Positions 8,150 to 18,152 of a DNA stretch of 64,000 nt are shown piece by piece (position 1 is the stretch's first letter; every line of letters begins with the position of its first letter). The stretch lies in NCBI GenBank assembly GCA_036227345.1, contig CP109468.1, positions 1,054,001-1,118,000 on the forward strand, written 5' to 3'. Source of the stretch: Streptomyces sp. NBC_01463 (GTDB lineage: Bacteria > Actinomycetota > Actinomycetes > Streptomycetales > Streptomycetaceae). The notes under the pieces are model-generated. The model was not told the origin of the DNA and searched no databases. It saw only the letters and a program-made list of their open reading frames with translations. A program made the translations under genes and the position numbers.

Positions 8150-9064
8150 ATGGCAAGCAGCACCGTTCCGCCGAAGAATCAGGACCGGCCGGCCGAGCAG
8201 GAAGTCGCCCGGCGCCTGCTCGACTCGGCCGCGAAGCTGTCGTACGACCCGGCCACCGAGGTGGACTGGGACACTCCGCTGGACACCGGCCACCACGGCG
8301 CCAGCCCGGAGTGGAGCACGCTCTACAACACCGCGTACTGGCAGGAGTTGACGGAGGATCAGCGGATGGCGCTGACGCGCCAGGAAGCCGCGTCCGTCGC
8401 CAGCACCGGCATCTGGTTCGAGATGATCCTCCAGCAGATGATCCTGCGCGACATGTACGCCAAGGACCCGACCGACCCGCGGTTCCAGTGGGCGCTCACC
8501 GAGGTCGCCGACGAGTGCCGGCACTCCATCATGTTCGCCCGCGGCGCCGCGAAACTGGGTGCCCCGGCCTACCGGCCGCACCGGATGGTGATCGAGCTGG
8601 GCCGCGCCTTCAAGACACTCGCCTTCGGCGAGGCCGCCTACGCGGCGATCCTCGTCGCGGAGGAGGTGCTCGACGTGATGCAGCGGGACTGGATGCGGGA
8701 CGAGCGGGTCGCGCCCTTCGTCCGGACGATCAACAACATCCATGTGGTGGAGGAGTCGCGGCACATGAAGTTCGCCCGCGACGAGACCCGCAAGCACCTG
8801 CGCACCGCCGGCCCGCTGCGCCGGCAGATCAACTCGCTGGTGGTCGCCATCGCCTCGTACTACATCGTCACCAGCATGGTGAACCGGGACGTCTACGCGA
8901 ACGCGGGGCTCGACAGCGACCGCGCACGCGCCGAGGCCCGGACCAACGAGCACCACAAGTCCCTGATGCGGGCCAGCTGTTCGGGCCTGATGGAGTTCCT
9001 GGCCTCGGCCCGGCTCCTGACCCGTCCGGCCCTGTTCTTCTACAAGCGCGCCAACCTGATCTGA
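8150..9064 (+). CDS. AurF-family diiron oxygenase (p-aminobenzoate N-oxygenase-like)
   Basis: A 304-residue helical protein of the AurF family, whose founding member oxidises an aryl amine to a nitro group with a carboxylate-bridged diiron centre. Metal-ligand motifs are visible: RQEAASVASTGIWFE with a Glu near residue 78, VADECRHSIMF (E..RH) near 122, AEEVLDV near 170, and VEESRHMKFARDE (E..RH) near 201. The start is ATG 8150 after AAGGAGC; earlier in-frame starts fall inside the operator. The next gene, 27 bases on, supplies ferredoxin and reductase functions, so the two probably form one redox system. Many actinobacterial members are outside antibiotic clusters and have unknown substrates, and none is obvious here. 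Confidence 0.85.
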   Translation: MASSTVPPKNQDRPAEQEVARRLLDSAAKLSYDPATEVDWDTPLDTGHHGASPEWSTLYNTAYWQELTEDQRMALTRQEAASVASTGIWFEMILQQMILRDMYAKDPTDPRFQWALTEVADECRHSIMFARGAAKLGAPAYRPHRMVIELGRAFKTLAFGEAAYAAILVAEEVLDVMQRDWMRDERVAPFVRTINNIHVVEESRHMKFARDETRKHLRTAGPLRRQINSLVVAIASYYIVTSMVNRDVYANAGLDSDRARAEARTNEHHKSLMRASCSGLMEFLASARLLTRPALFFYKRANLI

Positions 9065-9091
9065 TCCGAGCCGAGAGCCCGAGCTGACGCG

Positions 9092-10738
9092 ATGACCTAC
9101 GCCATCACCCAGACCTGCTGCAGCGACGCCACCTGTGTCGCCGTGTGCCCCGTCAACTGCATCCACCCGACGCCGGAGGAACAGGCCTTCGGCAGTACGG
9201 AGATGCTCTACGTCGACCCGGCGACCTGCATCGACTGCGGGGCCTGCGCGGACGCCTGCCCGGTCGACGCGGTCGTCCCGGTGGACAGCCTGTCCGCGGC
9301 GCAGAAGGAGTACGCCGGCATCAACGCGGCGTACTACGCGGACCGCGCACCGGAGCCGGTGGCCGGACCGGTCTTCCACGCCTGGGGCGCACCCTCGTAC
9401 CCGCGCAGCCTGCCGCACGACTTCGCACCGATCCGGGTCGCGGTGGTCGGCACCGGCCCCGCCGGGATGTACGCGGCCGAGGACCTGCTGCTGCACACCA
9501 ACGCGGAGGTGACGCTGGTCGACCGGCTGCCGGTGGCGGGCGGCCTCGTCCGGTACGGCGTGGCGCCCGACCATCCCGCGACGAAGGGGGCGGGCGAGGT
9601 CTTCGCGCGGTTCCACGCCCACCCCCGGGTGCGGATGCACCTCGGCGTCGAGGTGGGCAAGGACGTCACCGCCGAGGAACTCGCCGCCCATCACGACGCG
9701 GTGATCTACGCGGTCGGCGCGTCCGCCGACCGCCGGCTCGGCATCCCGGGCGAGGATCTGCCCGGCAGCATCCCGGCCACCTCGTTCGTGTCCTGGTACA
9801 ACGCCCATCCGGAAGTCCCGCCGGAGGCCGTCGGCCTGTCCGCGGAGCGGGTGGTCGTCACCGGCAACGGCAACGTCGCGCTGGACGTGGCCCGCATCCT
9901 CGTCACGGACCCCGCCGCGCTCGCGGGTACCGACATCGCCGGCCACGCGCTCGCGGCCCTGCGGGAGTCCGGGGTGCGCGAGGTCGTCCTGCTCGGGCGG
10001 CGCGGCCCCGAGGACACGGCCTGCACCGCATCCGAACTGCTCGCCCTCACCCATCTGCCGGGCGTGGAGCTGATGGTCGACGACCAGGACCCGCGGACCG
10101 GTGCGGCGATCGACGGCGCGGCACCGGGCAGCGCGGCCGCGCTGCTGCGCGGGCTGCCGCGGGTGACGGCCGACTGGTCGCAGCCGCCTCCGGCGGGGCG
10201 GCGCATCGTGTTCCGTTTCCACTCCTCGCCGGTGGAGGTGCTCGGCCGGGACGGCGTCGAGGCGGTGCGGGTGACGGGCGCGGCGGGAGAGGAGGAGATC
10301 CCCGCGGGGCTGTTCCTGCGGGCGATCGGCTACCGGGGCCGGCCCGTTCCCGGGCTGCCGTTCGACGAGACGGCCGGCACCGTGCCGCACGAGGGCGGCC
10401 GGGTGACGGGCATGCCCGGCACCTATGTCGTCGGCTGGATCAAGCGCGGCCCGTCGGGCGGCATCGGGGCCAACCGCACCTGCGCCGCCGAGACGGTCGG
10501 CACCCTGCTGGCGGACGCCGTCGCGGGTGCGCTGCCCTCCCCCGCGTACCCGGCGAAGGCGTTCGGGCGGCTCGCGCGCCGCCGGGTCCGTCAGGTCGTC
10601 GACGCCCGTGGCCTCGCCGCCATCGACCGCGCCGAGCGGTCCCGGGGCGCCGAACACGGGCGCCCGCGGGTCAAGTTCGACACGCTCCCCGCACTGGTCG
10701 CGGCGGCACGGACCCACCGGCTGCGCTCGCCGCGCTGA
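9092..10738 (+). CDS. Ferredoxin-ferredoxin:NADP reductase fusion (FprB-like)
   Basis: A 548-residue protein with an N-terminal iron-sulfur domain and an adrenodoxin-reductase-like body. Residues 9-50 carry the cysteines of a 7Fe/8Fe ferredoxin (CCSDATCVAVCPVNC, then CIDCGACADACPVD). From about residue 115 comes a GTGPAGMYAAEDLL FAD motif, and TGNGNVALDVARIL near residue 256 is the second dinucleotide fold for NADP. The GPSGGIGANRTCA segment close to the C-terminus is typical of the reductase. It would take electrons from NAD(P)H and pass them through its own iron-sulfur domain, most simply to the AurF-type oxygenase encoded just upstream. A perfect hairpin terminator follows. Confidence 0.87.
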   Translation: MTYAITQTCCSDATCVAVCPVNCIHPTPEEQAFGSTEMLYVDPATCIDCGACADACPVDAVVPVDSLSAAQKEYAGINAAYYADRAPEPVAGPVFHAWGAPSYPRSLPHDFAPIRVAVVGTGPAGMYAAEDLLLHTNAEVTLVDRLPVAGGLVRYGVAPDHPATKGAGEVFARFHAHPRVRMHLGVEVGKDVTAEELAAHHDAVIYAVGASADRRLGIPGEDLPGSIPATSFVSWYNAHPEVPPEAVGLSAERVVVTGNGNVALDVARILVTDPAALAGTDIAGHALAALRESGVREVVLLGRRGPEDTACTASELLALTHLPGVELMVDDQDPRTGAAIDGAAPGSAAALLRGLPRVTADWSQPPPAGRRIVFRFHSSPVEVLGRDGVEAVRVTGAAGEEEIPAGLFLRAIGYRGRPVPGLPFDETAGTVPHEGGRVTGMPGTYVVGWIKRGPSGGIGANRTCAAETVGTLLADAVAGALPSPAYPAKAFGRLARRRVRQVVDARGLAAIDRAERSRGAEHGRPRVKFDTLPALVAAARTHRLRSPR

Positions 10739-10746
10739 ACCGGACG

Positions 10747-10789
10747 CCGGAGGATGACTGAGCCGGGGCCCGGCTCAGTCATCCTCCGG
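10747..10789. terminator. Bidirectional terminator with 19-base perfect arms
   Basis: 10747-10765 and 10771-10789 are perfect reverse complements around the loop GGGCC. It sits between the converging reductase and DoxX genes and can end transcripts from both sides. Confidence 0.85.
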
Positions 10790-10806
10790 CTCAGTCCTTC
10801 TCCGGG

Positions 10807-11331
10807 TCACTCCTCTTCCGGCTGCGCGCTCTGCCCCTTGGCGCGCTTGCCGACGACGGCGGCCGCCGCCGCGGCACTGCCCACGAAGGCCAGGGCGACC
10901 ATCCAGGGCTGGTCGAACGCGTGCCGGGTGGCGTGGTCGACGGAGTAGCGGCCGGGTCCGGTCAGCCCGATCGCGGCAGCGGTGAATCCGAGGAAGGCCG
11001 GGTACTCGTAGCCACCGCCCTGTGCGAAGAATCCCGCGGGGGCGTGGACGGCGACGGCTCCCGCCATGGCGCCCGCCGCGGCCGCTCCGGCCGCCGGGGT
11101 GGCCAGGCCCAGCGCCAGCAGGACGCCGCCGCCCGCCTCACCCAGACCGGCCGCGACGGCGCTGTGCCTGGGCGGATGGAAGCCCATGGCCTCCATCCCG
11201 GCCGTGGTGCCCTCGATGCCTCCCCCGCCGAACCAGCCGAGGAGTTTCTGGCTGCCGTGCGCGGCGAGCACCGCGCCGGTGCCGGCGCGCAGGAGAAGCA
11301 GACCGAGGTCGCGACGGTTGACGCTGCCCAT
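10807..11331 (-). CDS. DoxX-family membrane protein
   Basis: A 174-residue protein with four hydrophobic segments. The start LGLLLLRAGTGAVLAAHGSQKLLGWFGG is the DoxX signature, including the conserved HGSQKL. The C-terminal tail GKRAKGQSAQPEEE is polar. DoxX proteins are poorly understood; some take part in redox or thiol stress complexes in mycobacteria. ATG at 11331 follows GGAGA. It is divergent from the dienoyl-CoA reductase gene, and the long palindrome between them could serve both promoters. Confidence 0.8.
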   Translation of the reverse strand: MGSVNRRDLGLLLLRAGTGAVLAAHGSQKLLGWFGGGGIEGTTAGMEAMGFHPPRHSAVAAGLGEAGGGVLLALGLATPAAGAAAAGAMAGAVAVHAPAGFFAQGGGYEYPAFLGFTAAAIGLTGPGRYSVDHATRHAFDQPWMVALAFVGSAAAAAAVVGKRAKGQSAQPEEE

Positions 11332-11487
11332 GGGGGTCTCCGGGAGGGTTCGGGGGCCCGGCCGGACGGAAAGGGGCCCCGGGTGCGGTACGGCTCCACT
11401 CTCCGCGCCTCCGGGCCCGGGCGGGTCGCGTTGTTACGCCGTTCGGGGGATGTCCGGACGGCGCGTGACCCGTGACACAGTGCGACG

Positions 11488-11521
11488 AACGCCATTGTGC
11501 AACTTGTTGCACAATGGCGTT
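11488..11521. promoter_or_regulatory. 34-base perfect palindrome, operator candidate
   Basis: Two 16-base arms (11488-11503 and 11506-11521) are perfect reverse complements around TT, with core TTGTGCAAC..GTTGCACAA. Because it is symmetric it presents TTGCAC, a -35-like box, on both strands, and on the plus strand this is followed by a -10-like box. A dimeric repressor bound here would block the dienoyl-CoA reductase promoter and perhaps the DoxX promoter. The PadR gene just downstream of the reductase is the natural candidate (inference). It could also fold as a hairpin, but no transcript is expected to end here. Confidence 0.7.
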
Positions 11522-11536
11522 TCGGTGGTCTAGAAC
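11507..11536 (+). promoter_or_regulatory. Promoter of the 2,4-dienoyl-CoA reductase gene
   Basis: TTGCAC (11507-11512), an 18-base spacer, then TAGAAC (11531-11536). The -35 box is part of the right arm of the palindrome. The predicted start would be near 11543, leaving a short leader with GAGGA at 11556-11560 before the ATG at 11569. Confidence 0.55.
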
Positions 11537-11544
11537 TGGCGTAA

Positions 11545-13584
<2,040 letters not shown>

Positions 13585-13592
13585 CCACGGCC

Positions 13593-13622
13593 CGGCGGGC
13601 GGACCGTCCGGTCCGCCCGCCG
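13593..13622 (+). terminator. Rho-independent terminator after fadH
   Basis: 13-base perfect arms at 13593-13605 and 13610-13622, loop GTCC, followed by TTTCC. It separates fadH from the PadR gene, which is then read by read-through or its own promoter. Confidence 0.75.
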
Positions 13623-13640
13623 TTTCCTAGGATGCTCCCC

Positions 13641-14192
13641 ATGTCACTCCCGCACGCGATCCTCACCGCCCTGCTCGAGAAGCCTTCGTCGGGGCTGGAG
13701 CTGACCCGCAGGTTCGACCGCTCGATCGGCTACTTCTGGTCGGCCACGCATCAGCAGATCTACCGCGAGCTGGGCAAGCTGGAGCAGGCCGGACAGATCA
13801 GGGCCCTGGAGCCCGCGCAGCCGGCCCGGGGACAGAAGAAGGAGTACGAGGTGCTCCCCGCCGGCCGCGAGGCGCTGTCCGCGTGGGTGGCCCGCCCGGA
13901 GGACCCCAGGCAGGTCCGCGATCCGCTGCTGTTGCGGATGCGGGCGGCGGCGGTCGTCGGGGCGCCCGGGCTGGACGCGGAGCTGCGGCGCCATCTGGGG
14001 CTGCACCGGAGTCAGCTCGCGGAGTACCTGGAGATCGAGGAGCGGGACTTCCCGCCCGGGCGCGAGACGGCGGAGGACCGGCTGCGGCATCTGGTGCTGC
14101 GCGGTGGCATCGATCTGGAGAACTTCTGGATCGGCTGGCTGACCCGCGCGCTGGACGAGGACCCGGAGACCGTGGCGTCGCACGCCGGGTGA
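13641..14192 (+). CDS. PadR-family transcriptional regulator
   Basis: A 183-residue protein. The N-terminal winged helix (SLPHAILTALLEKPSSGLEL, then FWSATHQQIYRELGKLEQAG) is characteristic of PadR, and the C-terminal half (from about residue 95) is the helical Vir_C-like dimerisation region. PadR proteins are usually repressors of a nearby operon and respond to small molecules. Lying 56 bases behind the dienoyl-CoA reductase gene, it is the likely ligand of the 34-base palindrome upstream (inference). ATG 13641 has AGGA upstream; ATG 13632 is a weaker alternative. Confidence 0.86.
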   Translation: MSLPHAILTALLEKPSSGLELTRRFDRSIGYFWSATHQQIYRELGKLEQAGQIRALEPAQPARGQKKEYEVLPAGREALSAWVARPEDPRQVRDPLLLRMRAAAVVGAPGLDAELRRHLGLHRSQLAEYLEIEERDFPPGRETAEDRLRHLVLRGGIDLENFWIGWLTRALDEDPETVASHAG

Positions 14193-14206
14193 GGACGATC
14201 CGCCGT

Positions 14207-14261
14207 CGGCACGGTCCGGGCGGCGGCCCTCCGCACCCGCCGCCGCGGAACCGCCGTGCCG
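14207..14261. terminator. Probable terminator between convergent PadR and DMT genes
   Basis: CGGCACGG (14207-14214) pairs with CCGTGCCG (14254-14261); the interior holds a further GGCGG/CCGCC pairing. There is no T-run. The place between two convergent stops supports a terminator role. Confidence 0.5.
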
Positions 14262-14271
14262 GGGGCAGTCG

Positions 14272-15228
14272 TTACGGGCGCCCGGCCCTGATCCGGCGCA
14301 GGTGTCCGTGGTCCGGGCGGAACGCGGCGCGCGGGCTCTTGATGACCACCCTCGACGGGGTGACCGGGGCGGGTCCGGCAGCGGCCGCGGCGGCGGGCGT
14401 GGTCTGCGCCTGGGCGCGGCTGAGCAGGATCACTCCGCGTACGGCCGCCGCCGAGCCCAGCAGGGCCGGGAGCAGGCTGATCGTGCCGCCCTGGAGCCGC
14501 TCCCCCAGCAGGGCCAGGCCGATGGCCGCCGCGGCGACCGGGTTGGCCAGGGTGACGACGGCGAGCGGTGCGCCGAGGCCGCCCCGGTAGGCGGTCTGGG
14601 AGAGCAGCAGCCCGCCCATCGCGAAGGCCGACACGAGCACCGCGACGGTGACCAGACGCCAGCTGAACAGCGGACCCGTGGTGTGGTCGGTGACGGCGAC
14701 GGTCAGTGTCTGGGTGAGTGCGGAGGCGACGCCCGATGTGATGCCGGAGGCCGCCGCGTGCCGCAGTCCGGGGCGTGCGCCCGGGCGGCTGAGACCTGCG
14801 ACCACGGCCATGGTCCCGGCGCCGACGGCCAGTGCCTCGGCCAGGCTCAGCGTCTCGTGCGGGGCGGAGCCGCCCGCGGTCATCAGCAGGGCGCCCAGAC
14901 CCAGCAGGGTCAGGAGCGTGCCGCGCCACTCGGTCGTGGAGACCTTCCGGCCTGCGGCCCGTGCGCCCAGCGGCACGGCGGCGACCAGCGTGAGCGCGCC
15001 GAGCGGCTGGACGAGGGTCAGCGGGCCGTACTTCAGCGCGGCGACGTGCAGCAGCGCGCCGCCCGCGTTGAGCCCGACGGACGACCACCACGCGCCGCTG
15101 GCGAGCAGCCGGAGTGCCCCGGTGCCCGGTGCGGTGCGTCCGGCGAGGCGTGCCTGCGCCACCGCGGCCGACGCGTAGGCGGCGGCGGAGACGAGGGACA
15201 GCGCGACTGCGACCAGAGTGGCGTTCAT
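14272..15228 (-). CDS. DMT-superfamily (EamA-like) transporter
   Basis: A 318-residue membrane protein with about nine or ten hydrophobic segments, arranged as two repeats as in the drug/metabolite transporter superfamily. YGPLTLVQPLGALTLVAAVPLGA near residue 68 and LAVVTLANPVAAAAIGLALLGERL near residue 228 are the matching helices of the two halves, with a soluble C-terminal tail. It starts at ATG 15228, overlapping the stop of the upstream PAP2 gene as ATGA, so the two are one operon controlled from the repeat region at 16121-16192. Substrate unknown. Confidence 0.78.
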   Translation of the reverse strand: MNATLVAVALSLVSAAAYASAAVAQARLAGRTAPGTGALRLLASGAWWSSVGLNAGGALLHVAALKYGPLTLVQPLGALTLVAAVPLGARAAGRKVSTTEWRGTLLTLLGLGALLMTAGGSAPHETLSLAEALAVGAGTMAVVAGLSRPGARPGLRHAAASGITSGVASALTQTLTVAVTDHTTGPLFSWRLVTVAVLVSAFAMGGLLLSQTAYRGGLGAPLAVVTLANPVAAAAIGLALLGERLQGGTISLLPALLGSAAAVRGVILLSRAQAQTTPAAAAAAGPAPVTPSRVVIKSPRAAFRPDHGHLRRIRAGRP

Positions 15229-16061
15229 CGCCCGGTCCCGGACGATGCGTAGGAACGGGACGCAGCGCGTGGGGCGGCTACGGCGTGGGCCGGCACACCG
15301 GCCGTGGACGGCCACGGCAGATGCGCCCTGACCGGCTCCGCGCGCGGCAGCCGCAGCGCGGCGAACGCGACGGAGAGCAGGGCGGCCACCACGATCGAGT
15401 CGAGCCAGTAGTGGTTGGCGGTGCCGACTATGACGAGCAGGGTGACCGCCGGGTGCAGCAGCCACAGCCAGCGCCACCGCGAGCGGGTGGCGACGACCAG
15501 GCCGACGCCGACCATGACCGCCCAGCCGAAGTGCAGCGAGGGCATGGCCGCGAACTGGTTCGCCATCGAATCGGTGGCGGGCGTCGACCCGTACACCGTC
15601 GGTCCGTAGACCTGGCCGGTGTCGACCAGTCCGGTGGCGGCGAGCAGCCGCGGCGGGGCGAGCGGGAAGAGCAGGTGCAGGGCCAGTGCGGCGCCGGTGA
15701 GCACGGCGAGGATGCGGCGCGACCAGACGTAGTGGCGCGGGCGGCGCCAGTACAGCCAGCCGAGGAAGAGCAGGGTGGCCGGGAAGTGCACGGTGGCGTA
15801 GTACGTGTTCGCCACGTGGATCAGGGTCTCGTCGTGGAGCAGCAGGCCCTGCACGGCGCCTTCGCCCGGCAGGTGCACGGCGCGTTCGAGATCCCACACG
15901 CGCCCGGCGTTGTGGTACGCCTCGTCGACGTGACCGTTGGCCGCCTGGCGGCCGAACTTGTAGATCACGAAGAGTCCTACGACGAGAAGAAGCTCGCGGA
16001 CGAGGGGCGGTCGGGCAGAAGTGTCCGGCTCCCGATCGGCGGGCTTGCTACCGGCGAACAT
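15225..16061 (-). CDS. PAP2-type membrane protein, inositolphosphotransferase-like
   Basis: A 278-residue membrane protein of the PAP2_3 type, related to inositol phosphorylceramide synthases. Motifs: AMPSLHFGWAV (the SLH of motif 2) near residue 172, and TANHYWLDSIV (the HYWLD of motif 3) near residue 218; the motif 1 region shows RPRHYVWSRR. It probably transfers or hydrolyses a lipid phosphate at the membrane. I chose ATG 16061 because the longer upstream frame reads through the operator repeats. Operon with the DMT transporter; divergent from the TetR gene. Confidence 0.8.
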   Translation of the reverse strand: MFAGSKPADREPDTSARPPLVRELLLVVGLFVIYKFGRQAANGHVDEAYHNAGRVWDLERAVHLPGEGAVQGLLLHDETLIHVANTYYATVHFPATLLFLGWLYWRRPRHYVWSRRILAVLTGAALALHLLFPLAPPRLLAATGLVDTGQVYGPTVYGSTPATDSMANQFAAMPSLHFGWAVMVGVGLVVATRSRWRWLWLLHPAVTLLVIVGTANHYWLDSIVVAALLSVAFAALRLPRAEPVRAHLPWPSTAGVPAHAVAAPRAASRSYASSGTGR

Positions 16062-16120
16062 CACCCGGTGCCCCTTTGCTGACGATGCGGTGTTTCGGCG
16101 GCAGGGAACGGGTCCGTGCC

Positions 16121-16192
16121 GTATCGATACGCCAGTGTACCGATACGGAGGCGTATCGGAACACTCGCGTATCGGTACACTGGCGTATCGAT
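16121..16192. repeat. Array of 16-base operator repeats, head to head, in the PAP2-TetR interval
   Basis: To the right of about 16150 the unit CGTATCGGNACACTSG occurs in tandem (16152-16167, 16168-16183) and a partial copy, CGTATCGATGG, begins at 16184. To the left the same unit occurs on the other strand (16132-16147) with a partial GTATCGATACG at 16121-16131. The central pair makes a palindrome, AGTGTACCGATACG to CGTATCGGAACACT (16134-16165). The outer parts make a perfect 25-base inverted repeat (16123-16147 and 16168-16192). This is a cooperative operator, most likely for the TetR protein encoded at 16228, controlling both directions. Confidence 0.75.
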
Positions 16193-16227
16193 GGACCTCG
16201 TCGCAGAGTCGCAGAGAGGGAAAGCGC

Positions 16228-16857
16228 ATGCCGTCGCTCGAACCGGAGCCGGAGCAGGCCACCGCGTCGCGCCGCTCGAAGATCACGCCGGAGCGGGCCC
16301 AGGAGCTCTACACGGCCGTGCTCGACATGCTGCGGGAGGGCGGCTACGAGTCGCTCACCATGGAGGGCGTCGCCCACCGGTCCCGCTGCGGCAAGTCCAC
16401 GCTCTACCGCCAGTGGGGCTCGAAGCCCGAACTGGTCGTCGCGGCACTGCACGGCACCAGGCGCGGCCTGCTGGCCCGGATCGACACGGGCACCCTGGCC
16501 GGGGACCTGCGCGAGGCGGCCCGGGCCATAGGCCTGGGCTCGGGGCGTGACACGCCCCTGATGCTGGCCCTGAGCCATGCCGCCCTTCAGAGCCCGGAGC
16601 TGCTGTGCGCGCTGCGCGAGTCGCTGATCCTGCCGGAACTGGCGGCCATCGACGCCATGGTGGCGCGCGGCGTGGAGCGCGGCGAGGTGGCCGCGGACAA
16701 CCCGGCCACGGAGTTCGTCTCCACGCAGTTGCTGGGCGTGATGCGCGCCCGCCCGCTGCTGGAGTGCGCCTACGCGAATGAGACCTTTCTCATTCGCTTC
16801 GTGGAGGGCGCGGTCTTTCCCGCACTCGGCCTGGACGCCCACGCGCCCGGGTCCTGA
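16228..16857 (+). CDS. TetR-family transcriptional regulator
   Basis: A 209-residue regulator. The N-terminal HTH runs from about residue 22 to 68: AQELYTAVLDMLREGGYESL, MEGVAHRSRCGKSTLYRQWG, then SKPELVVAAL. The C-terminal half is a helical ligand-binding and dimer domain (a TetR_C-type ending with FVSTQLLGVMRARPLLE). ATG 16228 follows GAGAGGGA. Divergent from the PAP2/DMT operon and only 36 bases from the operator array, so it probably represses both itself and that operon, with release by a ligand that may be exported by the DMT protein (inference). Confidence 0.87.
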   Translation: MPSLEPEPEQATASRRSKITPERAQELYTAVLDMLREGGYESLTMEGVAHRSRCGKSTLYRQWGSKPELVVAALHGTRRGLLARIDTGTLAGDLREAARAIGLGSGRDTPLMLALSHAALQSPELLCALRESLILPELAAIDAMVARGVERGEVAADNPATEFVSTQLLGVMRARPLLECAYANETFLIRFVEGAVFPALGLDAHAPGS

Positions 16858-16933
16858 CAGACGTGGGCCGTCGTCCCAGCGGATGACGACGGTCCGCCCG
16901 CGCCGCACCGTGGGGACGGGGGCGGCGCACCAC

Positions 16934-16973
16934 CGGCCGGCCGGTGACTTCTGCGGAAGTCGCCGGCCGGCCG
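16934..16973 (+). terminator. Terminator after the TetR gene
   Basis: 18-base arms at 16934-16951 and 16956-16973 with one G-U type mismatch, loop TGCG, followed by TGTTTCC. A good intrinsic terminator. Confidence 0.75.
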
Positions 16974-16984
16974 TGTTTCCCGCC

Positions 16985-17024
16985 GGACCGCCGAACCGCC
17001 GAACCGCCGAACCGCCGGACCGCC
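16985..17024 (+). repeat. Five tandem 8-base repeats
   Basis: GGACCGCC, three copies of GAACCGCC, then GGACCGCC. A simple-sequence tract in the space before the SPFH gene. I see no function; copy number could vary between strains. Confidence 0.6.
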
Positions 17025-17138
17025 TCGCCGCCGGCGGGGCGGCGAGGCCGCACCGCCGCAGACACCTCTTCTCGTCCCCTTGACGATATGCGGCCGTCCC
17101 GCTTATCGTCTCCATGACGAGAACGAGGGGGTCCCATC

Positions 17139-18152
17139 ATGGCCGACATCACCCGCCGCTTCGGCTGGCGTCATCTGCGCTCCGCGCCCACGGCCCACAT
17201 CCGCCACCACAAGCGCGGCCTGCTCGCCCACGACGGCGCGGGGCTCAGCTTCTGGTACCGGTCGCTCAGCGCCGCGCTCTCCGAGGTACCGGTCAACGAC
17301 CGCGAACTGGCCATGGCGTTCCACGCGCGCACGGCCGACTTCCAGGACGTCACCGTGCAGGCCACCGTGACGTACCGGATCAGCGATCCGGCCGAGGCCG
17401 CGGCGCGCCTCGACTTCTCCGTCGACCCCGACACCGGCGCCTGGCGCGGCGCGCCGCTGGAGCAGATCGCGACGCTGCTCACCGAGACGGCGCAGCAGCA
17501 CACCCTCGACGTGCTGGCCCGCACCCCGCTGGCCGGTGCGCTGGTGGACGGTGTCGCCGCGGTGCGCGAGCGGGTGGCCGCCGGACTGGCCGGTGAGCCC
17601 CGGCTGCCCGCGACCGGCATCGACGTGGTGGCGGTGCGCGTCGTCGCCATCCGCCCGGAGGCCGAGGTGGAACGGGCCCTGCGCACCCCGGCCCGCGAGC
17701 AGATCCAGCAGGAGGCCGACCGGGCCACCTACGAACGCCGGGCGGTGGCCGTCGAGCGGGAGCGGACGATCGCCGAGAACGAGCTGGCCAGCCAGATCGA
17801 ACTGGCCCGGCGCGAGGAGCAGCTGGTCGAGCAGCGCGGCACCAACACCCGCCGCGAGGCCGAGGAGAACGCGGCGGCCGACGGTGTACGCGCGGAGGCG
17901 GAGGCGGCGCGCAAGGTGCGCCTGGCCCGCGCCGAGGCCGAAGCGGCGCGTGAGGTCGGCGCGGCCCGTGCCGAGTCCCAGGCGGCCTGGCTGCGGGTGC
18001 ACGGCGAGGTCGAGGCCGCGACGCTGCACGCGCTGGCCGCCACCCGGCTCGCCGAGAACCTGCCGCGCATCGACAGCCTGACCCTCTCCCCCGACGTCCT
18101 GACCGGCCTGCTGACCAAGCTGGGCAGGCCCGCCCCGGAGACCCGGGCGTGA
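17139..18152 (+). CDS. SPFH/Band 7 domain protein
   Basis: A 337-residue protein. The SPFH fold covers roughly residues 25-185 (VPVNDRELAMAFHARTADFQDVTV and the following beta-rich region, ending in IDVVAVRVVAI). Residues 186-300 are a long, charged, Ala/Glu/Arg-rich coiled coil, as in flotillin-like proteins, and a short hydrophobic C-terminus follows. No transmembrane segment is evident at the N-terminus, so it would be cytoplasmic or peripherally attached. ATG 17139 follows GAGGGGGT. The stop overlaps the NAD-kinase-like gene as GTGA, so the two products are probably made together. Confidence 0.82.
   Translation: MADITRRFGWRHLRSAPTAHIRHHKRGLLAHDGAGLSFWYRSLSAALSEVPVNDRELAMAFHARTADFQDVTVQATVTYRISDPAEAAARLDFSVDPDTGAWRGAPLEQIATLLTETAQQHTLDVLARTPLAGALVDGVAAVRERVAAGLAGEPRLPATGIDVVAVRVVAIRPEAEVERALRTPAREQIQQEADRATYERRAVAVERERTIAENELASQIELARREEQLVEQRGTNTRREAEENAAADGVRAEAEAARKVRLARAEAEAAREVGAARAESQAAWLRVHGEVEAATLHALAATRLAENLPRIDSLTLSPDVLTGLLTKLGRPAPETRA

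Noticed and set aside
8135..10717. An 860-codon open frame on the minus strand across the AurF and FprB genes
   Set aside because: High GC leaves antisense frames open. The protein is Arg/Gly/Pro-rich, matches no family, and both plus-strand genes are clear.
16985..17024. GAACCGCC tandem repeats as a CRISPR or integration site
   Set aside because: Only 8 bases per unit with no spacers, no cas genes and no integrase; a simple tract.
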